In this document: one piece after another, positions 8,124-16,017 of the stretch
How the letters are laid out: each line of letters starts with the position of its first letter
Numbering within the stretch: position 1 is the stretch's first letter
Assembly: GCA_024234975.1 (NCBI GenBank)
Contig: JACKNH010000025.1
Location: forward strand, 1 to 59,840
Direction of reading: 5' to 3'
Source: Gammaproteobacteria bacterium
GTDB lineage: Bacteria > Pseudomonadota > Gammaproteobacteria > Ga0077536
Length of the DNA: 59,840 nt
Notes under the pieces: model-generated
Told to the model about the DNA's origin: nothing
What the model saw: the letters and a program-made list of their open reading frames with translations, nothing else
The model's database searches: none
Made by a program: the position numbers and the translations under genes

Positions 8124-9354
8124 CATAGCGCGTCTTCCACCAACCAATCGTCAGCGGCACGGCAACGTTCAACGCGAACGCCGTCGCCATCAACATGTAG
8201 AACGCTTCCGTGTTGAGTATCGGCAACTGTACGTAGGCGATATCCATCACCACGAAAGCCAGTTCCGCCCGCCCCAGCATACCGAAGCCGATGAGCAGGC
8301 TGTCAGCTCGATTGAAGCCACCTGTGTAGCGGGCGGCGAGCGCGGCCGAGGCAATCTGCCCGATGAACAGGCCGGTGAACAGGATCAGCGCCTGTGGCGC
8401 CACGCCAAGCAAGACATCCCATTCAAACAGAATGTGCGAGCCGAGGTTGACGAAGAACACCGGGCCAATCCAGGAGAACGCGACGTTATCGATGATCTGG
8501 CGCGAGCGCTGGTAGTAGTTGGTATCGATGTCGTGGCTGAACAGGAAGTACTCGTCCTTCAATATAAGCCCGGCCATGTAGGCGCCTATCGCCGGATGGA
8601 AGCCGAAGGCATGCGCCAGTAACCCGATGACCAACGCCACCAGCAGTATGCCCAGCGTAGCGTGTTCACCGCGATCGAATGCCAGCAGTGAACGCATGGC
8701 GAAGTAGCGCAGTACAGGGATGCGTGCCAGCGGACTGTTGGCCTTTTCGGGAAACAGCACCACACCGGCGAACACGACAATCGCAAAGAAGGCCACCACT
8801 TTGAGCACGATGATCGTGAGCCCGCCGGCGGTGATTTCGCCCACCCCGCTGGCGATGGGAATCAGCACCGCAATCAGAATCAGCGAGCCGATGTCATCCA
8901 GTACGGCCGAGCTCATGATGCCGGTGGCAGCTTCGCTTTTCTGCAGGCCGGCGCTCTTCAGCGAGACCATGGTCAAGGAGACCGCGGTCGCCGTCATCGC
9001 CAGTCCACACATCAGTGACATGTGATAGTCGCGCCAGAAATACTCGGTCACGCCATAGCCAACCAGAAACGGCACGACGGCGCCGAACAGCGCAATGCCC
9101 CAGCTGCGCTTGACGCTGCTGACGAAGCGGCTGGGATTCTCCTCGAAGCCCAGGGCGAACATGATGAGGACGATGCCAAGTTCGGCCAGCCCGGCGATGA
9201 ACGGGTCCGGCACGGTTGGCAGCACGCCGATATTGCCCAGCAAGGATCCGGTCGCAAGGAAATACAGTACCGGCGTCAGCCGCGTGCGCGCCGAAAGGAA
9301 CACCGCGACGTACACCGAACACCAGACGATGGCGAGTTGGGTCAACGCATGCAT
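8104..9354 (-). CDS. CPA2-family cation:proton antiporter (Kef-like, no RCK domain)
   Basis: A 416-residue membrane protein with about 12 helices belonging to the Na+/H+ exchanger (CPA2/KefB-type) fold. Visible landmarks are the ELGIVLIMFALGFEENP helix pair, the ion-binding region with consecutive aspartates (SSAVLDDIGSL), the FHPAIGAYMAGLILKDE segment and the late GMLGRAELAFVVMDI helix. KefB/KefC carry an additional C-terminal NAD-binding RCK domain; this protein ends right after the last helix, so it lacks that regulatory module. It is probably a monovalent cation/proton antiporter of the inner membrane. Which ion is moved cannot be read from the sequence. Confidence 0.88.
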   Translation of the reverse strand: MHALTQLAIVWCSVYVAVFLSARTRLTPVLYFLATGSLLGNIGVLPTVPDPFIAGLAELGIVLIMFALGFEENPSRFVSSVKRSWGIALFGAVVPFLVGYGVTEYFWRDYHMSLMCGLAMTATAVSLTMVSLKSAGLQKSEAATGIMSSAVLDDIGSLILIAVLIPIASGVGEITAGGLTIIVLKVVAFFAIVVFAGVVLFPEKANSPLARIPVLRYFAMRSLLAFDRGEHATLGILLVALVIGLLAHAFGFHPAIGAYMAGLILKDEYFLFSHDIDTNYYQRSRQIIDNVAFSWIGPVFFVNLGSHILFEWDVLLGVAPQALILFTGLFIGQIASAALAARYTGGFNRADSLLIGFGMLGRAELAFVVMDIAYVQLPILNTEAFYMLMATAFALNVAVPLTIGWWKTRYAPTPET

Positions 9355-9518
9355 GGCAACGCATCCTGCCGGGGGACATCGTCGCAGACTAGCGCAATCG
9401 CGGCTGGCGCCGGGTTGACCCGGCTCAGGCCGACGCGATTACCTGTGCATCACCTTGCGGCAGCCGGAATTCGCGCCGCGAGTGGTCGCTGGCGCTATTG
9501 CGTGAATACTCCTGTGTG

Positions 9519-10691
9519 CTAATAGCCCGCACGTAAATCAACGACGCTCAGCAGCTTGTCACCCTGGATATAGCGTCGCAGGTTTTCGTATGCCACCAGG
9601 TTGCGCCAGACCAGCGAACGCGCCGTATTGGCCGAGGTATGCGGGCTCAACACCACGTTGTCCATCGCCCATAACGCATGGGTGGGTGGCAACGGCTCCG
9701 GATCCGTGACGTCCAGCCCGGCACCGGCGAGCTGTCCGGACTGCAGCGCCGCCACCAGCGCGTCGGTGTCGGTGGAAGGGCCGCGGCCGATGCTCAGGAA
9801 GTAGGCCCCACGTTTGGCAGCCGCAAAGAACGAGGCATCAAACAGTTTTCGCGTGTCGCTGGTCAGCGGCAGGGCATTGATGATGACATCCGCCTGCCCG
9901 GCCAGCGTATGCAACTCGTCGGGCAGGCCGACGTATTCGACATATTCCGGGCCGTCGTGGCTGGAATTGCGCGTGGCAATGACCCGCATCCCCAGCGCCG
10001 CGCCGCGCCGGGCAATCTCGGTGCCGATACCACCCAACCCCACCACCAGCATGGTCCTGCCGTCGACGTCCATCAGTTGCCGGCGGTCGGGCAGCACGGG
10101 ATTCCACACGTGCGCAATCTGATTGTGATGAAAGTAGGTCAGGCCGCGCGTCAGCATCATCATCATGGCGATGGCGTGTTCGGCAATGGCGGGGCCGGCG
10201 ATGCGCTGGCCATTGGTCATAATGAAATCAAATTGGTCGATGTCCGGTTGCAGCGTGCAGCTGTCGACCCCTACGCCCATCACGTGCATCCAGCGCATCG
10301 AAGTTGCGGCGCGCATCGTCGCCGGTTCGCAGGAACTGATGACGACGTCGACGGTGGCAATCGCCGGGTCGTCCGGACCTTCAACCACGATGACCTCGAT
10401 GTCGCCGGCAATCGCCTTGAACTGCGCCGTCATCGCGGGATCGAACCGGGCGAGCCGCGAACTGACCAGACCGATCCGACGGGGACGCTGCCAACGGGGG
10501 TCGTCCCGCATCGCTGCTGAGGATTCCTGCAGTTCCAGGCGGTTGACCATCTCCACCGCGCCACGGGCGATCGCCTCAGGTGCCAGAACTTCGGCTGTAG
10601 CCTGCGCCAGCAAGGCCAGCGGGGCCGCCAGTGCGAGCACGAACACTGCGACGGTGCGGTATGTGATTGCCACGTATTTCAGGTTCAACAC
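9519..10691 (-). CDS. D-2-hydroxyacid dehydrogenase with N-terminal export signal
   Basis: The 390-residue protein has the full D-2-hydroxyacid dehydrogenase layout: a substrate-binding domain, an NAD(P)-binding Rossmann domain (VVGLGGIGTEIARRG), the catalytic Arg context (SIGRGPSTDTDALVAALQSG), the Glu context (DVTDPEPLPPTHALW) and the catalytic His (SPHTSAN). Unusually, it begins with about 30 residues containing a hydrophobic stretch (TVAVFVLALAAPLALLAQA) that resembles a signal peptide. The GTG start at 10691 is preceded by GGGGGAA at normal spacing, so the signal is part of the translated protein. Cytoplasmic NAD makes a periplasmic location puzzling; the leader may instead act as a membrane anchor. 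It is divergent from the propeller gene. Confidence 0.85.
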   Translation of the reverse strand: MLNLKYVAITYRTVAVFVLALAAPLALLAQATAEVLAPEAIARGAVEMVNRLELQESSAAMRDDPRWQRPRRIGLVSSRLARFDPAMTAQFKAIAGDIEVIVVEGPDDPAIATVDVVISSCEPATMRAATSMRWMHVMGVGVDSCTLQPDIDQFDFIMTNGQRIAGPAIAEHAIAMMMMLTRGLTYFHHNQIAHVWNPVLPDRRQLMDVDGRTMLVVGLGGIGTEIARRGAALGMRVIATRNSSHDGPEYVEYVGLPDELHTLAGQADVIINALPLTSDTRKLFDASFFAAAKRGAYFLSIGRGPSTDTDALVAALQSGQLAGAGLDVTDPEPLPPTHALWAMDNVVLSPHTSANTARSLVWRNLVAYENLRRYIQGDKLLSVVDLRAGY

Positions 10692-10839
10692 GTTATTCCC
10701 CCGTTTGGAAATCCTACCGACAGCCGGATGTAGGTTCCGTTCCGTCCGGCATCTTAGTGGTGCGCACCCCGGCGGCTATGGTGTCGCCGGGCGGGACTGT
10801 TACCATAGGTCCAAAGAACAACGACCGGCGGTAAATTCA

Positions 10840-11997
10840 ATGTCCAATACCCAAGCAGCGAACGATTGTCCCTGGCAGCGCGTCACGCTGCTGATTTCCA
10901 CCCGCAAGGGCGCTTTCATTGCCACCAGCGACGATCGCCGCGAGTGGCACCTGTCCCAACCAATTATGCTCGGTCACACCATTCACCACCTGGTACTTGA
11001 CCCGCGTGATCAACGCACTTTGCTGATGGCGGCCAGCACCGGTCACCTGGGGCCGACCATTTTCCGGTCACACGATTTCGGCGTGACCTGGCAGGAAGCC
11101 CACCGGCCACCGGCATTTCCGCCGCCGTTTGACGGCCAGAAGCCGCTGACGGTGAACCATGTTTTCTGGTTGACCCCGAGTACGGTCTTCGAGCCCGACG
11201 TCTGGTACGCGGGCACCTCGCCGCAGGGACTGTTCCGCAGCAGCGACGGTGGCGTGAACTGGGATTCGGTCAACGGCTTCAATCAGAACATCAATCGTTC
11301 GGCCTGGTGTGGCGGCGACAAGGATGGCACGCCGGATGGGCCGAAGATGCATTCGATCATCGTTGATCCGCGCGACAACTCGCATCTTTATATTGGCATG
11401 TCCTCCGGCGGTATATTCGAGAGCACCGATTGGGGTAACACCTGGTATCCGTTGAACCAGGGCGTGGCGGCTGAATTCATTCCGATCGAAAACCCGTTAT
11501 ACGGTCACGACCCGCATTGCGTACGCATGAGCCCGGCCGATCCCGATCGCCTCTACCATCAGAATCATTGCGGCATCTACCGCCTGGACCGGCCGGACAC
11601 CGTCTGGCGCCGGATTGGCGACAATATGCCGTCTGATATCGGCGATATCGGCTTCCCGATGGTCTTGCACCCGACCGACAAGGAAACCTGCTGGGTCTTC
11701 CCGATGGACGGCACCGCGGTGTGGCCGCGCGTCAGCCCGGGTGGACGGCCGGCCGCTTATATGACTTCAGATGGTGGCGATTCCTGGTTGCGCTGGGACA
11801 AGGGTCTGCCGAAGAAGAATGCCTGGTGGACGGTGAAGCGGCAGGCAATGACGGCGGATGCCTGTCACAAGCCGGGTGTGTATTTCGGCACCACTTCCGG
11901 TGAGCTGTGGGCGGCGCGCAATCCCGGTGGCCGTTGGCGCTGTATTGCCAGCCATCTGCCGGAGATTTATGCGATCGAAGCCGTCGTCGCGACGTGA
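10840..11997 (+). CDS. BNR/Asp-box beta-propeller protein (sialidase/YVTN-like fold)
   Basis: Starting at the ATG at 10840 gives 385 residues; the frame stays open far upstream, but that part is antisense to the dehydrogenase gene and not protein-like. Four Asp boxes (S-x-D-x-G-x-T-W type) are visible near residues 77, 134, 195 and 310: SHDFGVTW, SSDGGVNW, STDWGNTW and TSDGGDSW. This is the signature of BNR-repeat propellers such as sialidases and Ycf48-like assembly factors. Sialidase catalytic arginines cannot be assigned, so glycosidase activity is unsupported. There is no signal peptide, so it is cytoplasmic. Its stop overlaps the start of a MoaD/ThiS-like gene by 3 bp, implying a joint role. 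Confidence 0.85.
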   Translation: MSNTQAANDCPWQRVTLLISTRKGAFIATSDDRREWHLSQPIMLGHTIHHLVLDPRDQRTLLMAASTGHLGPTIFRSHDFGVTWQEAHRPPAFPPPFDGQKPLTVNHVFWLTPSTVFEPDVWYAGTSPQGLFRSSDGGVNWDSVNGFNQNINRSAWCGGDKDGTPDGPKMHSIIVDPRDNSHLYIGMSSGGIFESTDWGNTWYPLNQGVAAEFIPIENPLYGHDPHCVRMSPADPDRLYHQNHCGIYRLDRPDTVWRRIGDNMPSDIGDIGFPMVLHPTDKETCWVFPMDGTAVWPRVSPGGRPAAYMTSDGGDSWLRWDKGLPKKNAWWTVKRQAMTADACHKPGVYFGTTSGELWAARNPGGRWRCIASHLPEIYAIEAVVAT

Positions 11998-12257
11998 CCG
12001 CCGTCCGGGTACCGTCCGCGCTGCATGACTATACCGGCGGCCAGAGCAAGCTGGCCGCCGATGGCGGCACCGTCGACGCGGTGCTTGACGATATCGATCG
12101 CCAGTTTCCGGGCCTGAAATTCCGCATTGTCACCGAGCATGGCGCGGTCCGCCGGCACATCAAGATCTTCCTCAACCAGGACATGATCGAGGCATTGTCG
12201 ACACCGGTCGGTCCGCATGACGAAGTTCACGTGATCCTGGCGCTCAGCGGCGGCTGA
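11994..12257 (+). CDS. MoaD/ThiS-family ubiquitin-like protein ending in Gly-Gly
   Basis: The GTG at 11994 overlaps the preceding stop codon (GTGA) and gives 87 residues. The sequence follows the beta-grasp sulphur-carrier pattern: a short N-terminal strand (TAVRVPSAL), helix (TVDAVLDDIDRQFPGL), then IKIFLNQDMIEA and the terminal DEVHVILALSGG. The C-terminal di-glycine is what MoaD and ThiS use for adenylation and thiocarboxylation by an E1-like enzyme. No MoaE, MoeB, ThiF, ThiG or JAMM protease gene is near, so it is not a normal molybdopterin or thiamine gene. The tight coupling to the propeller gene suggests that the propeller is its partner or target. Confidence 0.85.
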   Translation: MTAVRVPSALHDYTGGQSKLAADGGTVDAVLDDIDRQFPGLKFRIVTEHGAVRRHIKIFLNQDMIEALSTPVGPHDEVHVILALSGG

Positions 12258-12296
12258 AACCGCGCCGTACGCGATCCACGCCGCGCCACCTGCGGC

Positions 12297-12302
12297 TATA
12301 AT
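12297..12302 (+). promoter_or_regulatory. Candidate -10 box of the ligJ-like gene
   Basis: A perfect TATAAT lies 52 bp before the ATG and continues as TATAATGCGCC. No convincing -35 hexamer is found 16-18 bp upstream, so it would be a weak or activator-dependent promoter. A good ribosome site (CCGGAGA) follows at the gene. Confidence 0.4.
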
Positions 12303-12353
12303 GCGCCCCACGCAATTCCTGAGCAGAACAACGCACTACCGGAGACAGACCGC

Positions 12354-13364
12354 ATGATTATCGATTGCCACGGCCATTACACGACGGCGCCCGACGCCCT
12401 GGGCAAATACCGCGACCAGCAGAAGGCCGACCTCAAGAGCGACCCGAATTTTCAGCACAACAAGGGTTCAATCGATATTTCCGACGACCAGATCCGCGAA
12501 AGCCTGGAAAACGCCCAGCTCAAATTGCAGCGTGAACGCGGCACCGACCTCACCATTTTTTCGCCGCGCGCGAGCTGGATGGGCCATCACTTGGGCAATC
12601 AGTCGACCAGCAAATACTGGACTGAACATTGCAACGACCTGGTCAACCGCGTCTGCCACCTTTACCCGGAGAATTTCGTCGGCGTTTGCCAGTTGCCGCA
12701 GACCCCGGGCGGCACGCTGGAAGCGACCATCGCCGAACTGGAACGCTGCATCAACCAGTTCGATTTCATCGGCTGCAACCTGAATCCCGATCCTTCCGGC
12801 GGTTACTGGTCGGCGCCGCCGTTGTCCGATCGTTACTGGTATCCGCTGTACGAAAAGCTCGTGGAATACGATGTGCCGGCGATGATTCATGTCAGCGCCG
12901 CGTGCAACCCGTGTTTTCATACCACCGGCTCACATTACCTCGGCGCCGACACCACGGCGTTCATGCAATGCCTGACCTCCGATCTGTTCAAGGACTTCCC
13001 GCAGCTGAAGTTCATCATTCCGCATGGCGGCGGCGCGGTGCCTTACCACTGGGGCCGTTTCCGTGGCATCGCGCAGGATATGAAGAAGCCACCGTTGACC
13101 GAGCTGCTGCTGAAGAACATCTATTTCGACACCTGCGTATACCATCAGCCCGGTATCGATCTGCTGCTCGAAGTGATTCCGGTCGACAACATCCTCTTCG
13201 CCTCGGAGATGGTCGGCGCGGTGCGTGGTATCGACCCGACCACCGGGCACTTCTACGACGACACCAAGCGTTACATCGATGGCAACGCGAAGTTGACCGA
13301 CGCTGATCGCAAGAAGATTTTTGAAGACAACACGCGCCGGGTGTTCTCGCGCCTGAAAGCCTGA
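12354..13364 (+). CDS. ligJ: 4-Oxalomesaconate hydratase-type amidohydrolase (LigJ family)
   Basis: This 336-residue protein matches LigJ of the protocatechuate 4,5-cleavage pathway over its whole length as I remember that sequence: MIIDCHGHYTTAPDALG at the start, ERGTDLTIFSPRASWM, NLNPDPSGGYW, IHVSAACNPCFHTTGSHYL, IPHGGGAVPYHWGRFRG and FASEMVGAVRGIDP. Zinc ligands expected for this amidohydrolase-fold hydratase are present: His6, His8, His179 and Glu285; His224 is also conserved. The enzyme hydrates 4-oxalomesaconate to 4-carboxy-4-hydroxy-2-oxoadipate. No other meta-cleavage gene (ligAB, C, I, K) is in the window, so it may serve a relocated or different pathway. A terminator follows. Confidence 0.88.
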   Translation: MIIDCHGHYTTAPDALGKYRDQQKADLKSDPNFQHNKGSIDISDDQIRESLENAQLKLQRERGTDLTIFSPRASWMGHHLGNQSTSKYWTEHCNDLVNRVCHLYPENFVGVCQLPQTPGGTLEATIAELERCINQFDFIGCNLNPDPSGGYWSAPPLSDRYWYPLYEKLVEYDVPAMIHVSAACNPCFHTTGSHYLGADTTAFMQCLTSDLFKDFPQLKFIIPHGGGAVPYHWGRFRGIAQDMKKPPLTELLLKNIYFDTCVYHQPGIDLLLEVIPVDNILFASEMVGAVRGIDPTTGHFYDDTKRYIDGNAKLTDADRKKIFEDNTRRVFSRLKA

Positions 13365-13387
13365 GGCGCTACACGTAGTCGTCACTG

Positions 13388-13413
13388 AAAAGGCCCGCAT
13401 TGCGGGCCTTTTT
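13388..13413 (+). terminator. Rho-independent terminator after ligJ
   Basis: An 8-bp GC stem (GGCCCGCA / TGCGGGCC) with minimal loop is flanked by AAAA on the 5' side and TTTTT on the 3' side, 24 bp after the ligJ stop. It is a textbook intrinsic terminator. Confidence 0.85.
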
Positions 13414-13644
13414 CATCCAGGATGCGCAACGCCACTCCTGCTCACCGCTGCGCTATGTCCGCAATGACGGATGGGGGAGGCAAGTGTCGCGGTATTTCCG
13501 AGCGAAGTCACTGCCCCCGTCATTCCCGCGAAGGCGGGAATCCATGCGGCCCGGAAGAGGCGAAAAAAATGGCCACTGGCATCGCTGACAGTGGCCTCGC
13601 CTAAAAGCCCATATGGAATCGGGCTTGGGGACAGCACAGTGGTC
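13414..13644. repeat. Intergenic region with a dispersed-repeat-like palindrome
   Basis: This region has no convincing gene. At 13522-13541 ATTCCCGC and GCGGGAAT form 8-bp arms around GAAG, preceded by CGTC and followed by CCA. This core is the same as short palindromic repeats scattered between genes in many proteobacteria (for instance dRS3-like and REP-like units). A possible partner end, CGCAATGACGG, is at 13460-13470. Only one complete copy is visible in the window. Confidence 0.5.
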
Positions 13645-14193
13645 TTAGAGCGCCTGCTCGATCGCTTTGCGCAGTTCCTCTGATTCCGGTGTCACGTTGC
13701 TGCCGAAGTGCTGAACGTGGCCATCGCGATCGACCAGATATTTGTTGAAGTTCCAGGCCGGGGCGGCGGTCTGCCGCGCGAGCTCGGCGAAAATCGGGTG
13801 GGCCCTGGCGCCTTTGACGTCGATGACGCCGGTCATATCAAACGTGACCCCGTAGTTCACGAAGCAGACTTCGGCCGTCTCGGCTTCGTCATCGGCTTCC
13901 TGCCGGAATGCATCGGACGGAAAGCCGACGACTATCAGCCCCTTTTCGCGATACGTTTTGTTGAGGGCCTCCAGTCCTTTGAACTGGGGCGTGTAGCCGC
14001 AATGGCTGGCGGTGTTGACCAGCAACATCGGTTGCCCGGCGTAGCGGTCGCACAGGTTGATCGTCTCCGACGAGCGCAGACGCGGCATGTCTTGATCGAG
14101 CCACGCCGGGCAGTCCGCGGCATGAACGGCGTTGCCTGCGACTGTCAGCAGAACTGCGACCAACGACGATAAAGGCGAAACGGTGAATCTCAT
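13645..14193 (-). CDS. Exported glutathione peroxidase family protein
   Basis: The start at 14193 is chosen because GAGG precedes it; an ATG seven codons earlier has none. The 182-residue protein has a signal peptide (about 1-26, ending VHA) and the glutathione peroxidase signature with catalytic Cys65 (VNTASHCGYTPQFKGLEAL). The WNFNKYLVDRDG block near the end supplies the active-site Trp and Asn. The usual catalytic Gln segment (CNQFG) is changed to SDAFRQEAD. Bacterial members generally reduce peroxides with thioredoxin rather than glutathione. The periplasmic location is less common and implies a local reductant. It is followed upstream on the same strand by an M48 peptidase, separated by about 120 bp. 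Confidence 0.88.
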   Translation of the reverse strand: MRFTVSPLSSLVAVLLTVAGNAVHAADCPAWLDQDMPRLRSSETINLCDRYAGQPMLLVNTASHCGYTPQFKGLEALNKTYREKGLIVVGFPSDAFRQEADDEAETAEVCFVNYGVTFDMTGVIDVKGARAHPIFAELARQTAAPAWNFNKYLVDRDGHVQHFGSNVTPESEELRKAIEQAL

Positions 14194-14310
14194 CTGGCGA
14201 CCTCGACTATTCATGCATCAATGTTTGGATGGTAGTGGCGCCCGCAATCGGGCAGCTCCACCCTCGGAGCCGCCTGTTGCGCGAATAGTTCCGCTCCAAC
14301 ATCCGTACTC

Positions 14311-15870
14311 TCAACGACGCGGCGCCAATTGCGCTGCGGTAATCGCAGTCGCCACCCGATTTGCCTGTGCCGGATCCACGGCGACCGCCAGTTTGACGAC
14401 CGTCGACTGGCCGGCAGAAAGGGTGCCCTTCAAATCCTGCCGGGTCGTGCGCGCTTTGCCACTGGCGTCAATGTAGTTCACGCCAACGGTAAGTCCGGTC
14501 ACGTCGCGGCCCGTCGGATTCGCGATTTGAACATCGATACTGCCGTCGGCATTGACCCGCTGCCGCAGCTGCAGGTACTGGCCGGGATTGGCGGGGAAGT
14601 CCAGGTCCAGCAAGGATTCACGCGCCGCCAGTCCGGCCGGTGAGTCACTGCCGGCCGCCGTGGAGTAATACTTCTTGGCGGAGTCGACGTCGCGCGCGGC
14701 CAGACTCAGATCACCGAGCGCGTTGTACGCATTCGCGGTCGGGAAAAGTTCGATACTGCGCTCCAGATCCTGACGCGCCTGCGTGTCACGGTTGAGTTCT
14801 TCATTGAGCAGACCGCGGCGCAGGTAGTAATAGAAGAACTGGTCGTTGCGTGCGATGGCATCGGTATAACGGCGCACGGCCGCATCGCGATTCTTCTGGC
14901 TGGCTTCGATGTCACCCAGCAACGAATGGAAATGACCTTCCCGTGGCTGCAGTCTGATCGCCTGTTGCGCCAGTGAACGTGCCGTTTTGGTGTCGCCATC
15001 GGCCAGCGCCTTCTGCGCCTTGTCATAAGCCTCGTACGCTTCCTTGTCGGCAAACAGCGTGCGCAATTGAGCGTGATAACGGTCGGCCCCGATGTCCCCA
15101 CCGGGCGGCAGCTCAGCGGCCTTTTCACGGTTGTTCTTCACCCGCTCCTGCGACGGCGGATGACTGGCGAACAAGCCACTGAGGAAATCCTGGTTGCGAC
15201 CTTCCGACAGCCTGACGAAGGTTTCCTGCAGCGAGACCGCGGCCTGCGGGTCATAGCCGGCTTCGGACATATATTCCATGCCGTACTTGTCCGATTCGCG
15301 CTCAGCATCGCGGCCGTATTTGGTATTGATCAGTTGTGCCCCTACCGAGGCGCCCATCGTCGCCAGATTCGAATACCTGCTGCCGGAAGCAGCTACCGCT
15401 GCACCGAGCACGGCACCCTGCAACAGCACCCCGCGCTGGGCGCCTTGCGCACCGTGGCCCGCGGCCGCGTGGACGATTTCGTGGCCAAGCACCGCGGCGA
15501 GTTCAGCTTCGCTATCCAGCTCCGTCAGCAAGCCACGATTGATCGCGATTTTGCCGCCCGGCAATGCCCAGGCGTTGGGCACGGAATTATTCAGCACCGT
15601 GAATTCATACGGCAGCTTTCGATCACTGTGTTCGGCAATGCGCTGGCCGACTTCCGAAACGTAGGCCTGTACGCCAGGGTCTACTTCGTAGTCGCCACCT
15701 TGTGATTGGCGCGACGGCGCATATTGCTGCGCGCCCGTCTGCAGTTCCCAATTTTCGCCGAACAGACGCAGCTCATTCTTGCCGGTAACAGGGTTGGTGG
15801 CACAACCGGTCAAAACGGTGGCCGCTGTCAATGTGATGACCGTGGCGGCGGTTCTAAGCAGGCGTTTCAT
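14311..15870 (-). CDS. M48-family lipoprotein metallopeptidase with TPR-like C-terminus
   Basis: The start at 15870 follows AAGGGA and gives 519 residues; a longer frame begins with an improbable cysteine run. A lipoprotein signal ends in LTGC with lipidated Cys23. The peptidase domain has the zinc motif HEIVHAAAGH (His130, Glu131, His134) and the third ligand in ERESDKYGMEYM. After about residue 280 come TPR-like helical repeats (AQKALADGDTKTARSLAQQA and similar), then a C-terminal beta domain with NPTGRDVTGLTVGVNYID. The arrangement resembles BepA, the outer-membrane quality-control protease, though the final beta domain is extra. It would act in the periplasm, probably on misassembled outer-membrane proteins. 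Confidence 0.9.
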   Translation of the reverse strand: MKRLLRTAATVITLTAATVLTGCATNPVTGKNELRLFGENWELQTGAQQYAPSRQSQGGDYEVDPGVQAYVSEVGQRIAEHSDRKLPYEFTVLNNSVPNAWALPGGKIAINRGLLTELDSEAELAAVLGHEIVHAAAGHGAQGAQRGVLLQGAVLGAAVAASGSRYSNLATMGASVGAQLINTKYGRDAERESDKYGMEYMSEAGYDPQAAVSLQETFVRLSEGRNQDFLSGLFASHPPSQERVKNNREKAAELPPGGDIGADRYHAQLRTLFADKEAYEAYDKAQKALADGDTKTARSLAQQAIRLQPREGHFHSLLGDIEASQKNRDAAVRRYTDAIARNDQFFYYYLRRGLLNEELNRDTQARQDLERSIELFPTANAYNALGDLSLAARDVDSAKKYYSTAAGSDSPAGLAARESLLDLDFPANPGQYLQLRQRVNADGSIDVQIANPTGRDVTGLTVGVNYIDASGKARTTRQDLKGTLSAGQSTVVKLAVAVDPAQANRVATAITAAQLAPRR

Positions 15871-16017
15871 TTCATTCGTCCCTTCAAGTTGGCAGCAGCA
15901 ACAGCATCGGTATGTATATTCGTGAGGCTTCAATCTGCCAGTGCAGGGTGCATCAAATGTGCCAACATAGGTGGCAGGCCGAAAAGCGCTTCAATGGCCG
16001 CCGGATGGAGACATATT

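Noticed and set aside
10165..10839. In-frame upstream extension of the BNR-propeller gene
   Set aside because: It is antisense to the dehydrogenase gene and of low-complexity Ala/Ser/Arg composition; the ATG at 10840 starts the conserved protein.
13400..13683. Three overlapping short frames between ligJ and the glutathione peroxidase gene
   Set aside because: They cover the terminator and a palindromic repeat, and none has a ribosome site or protein-like sequence.
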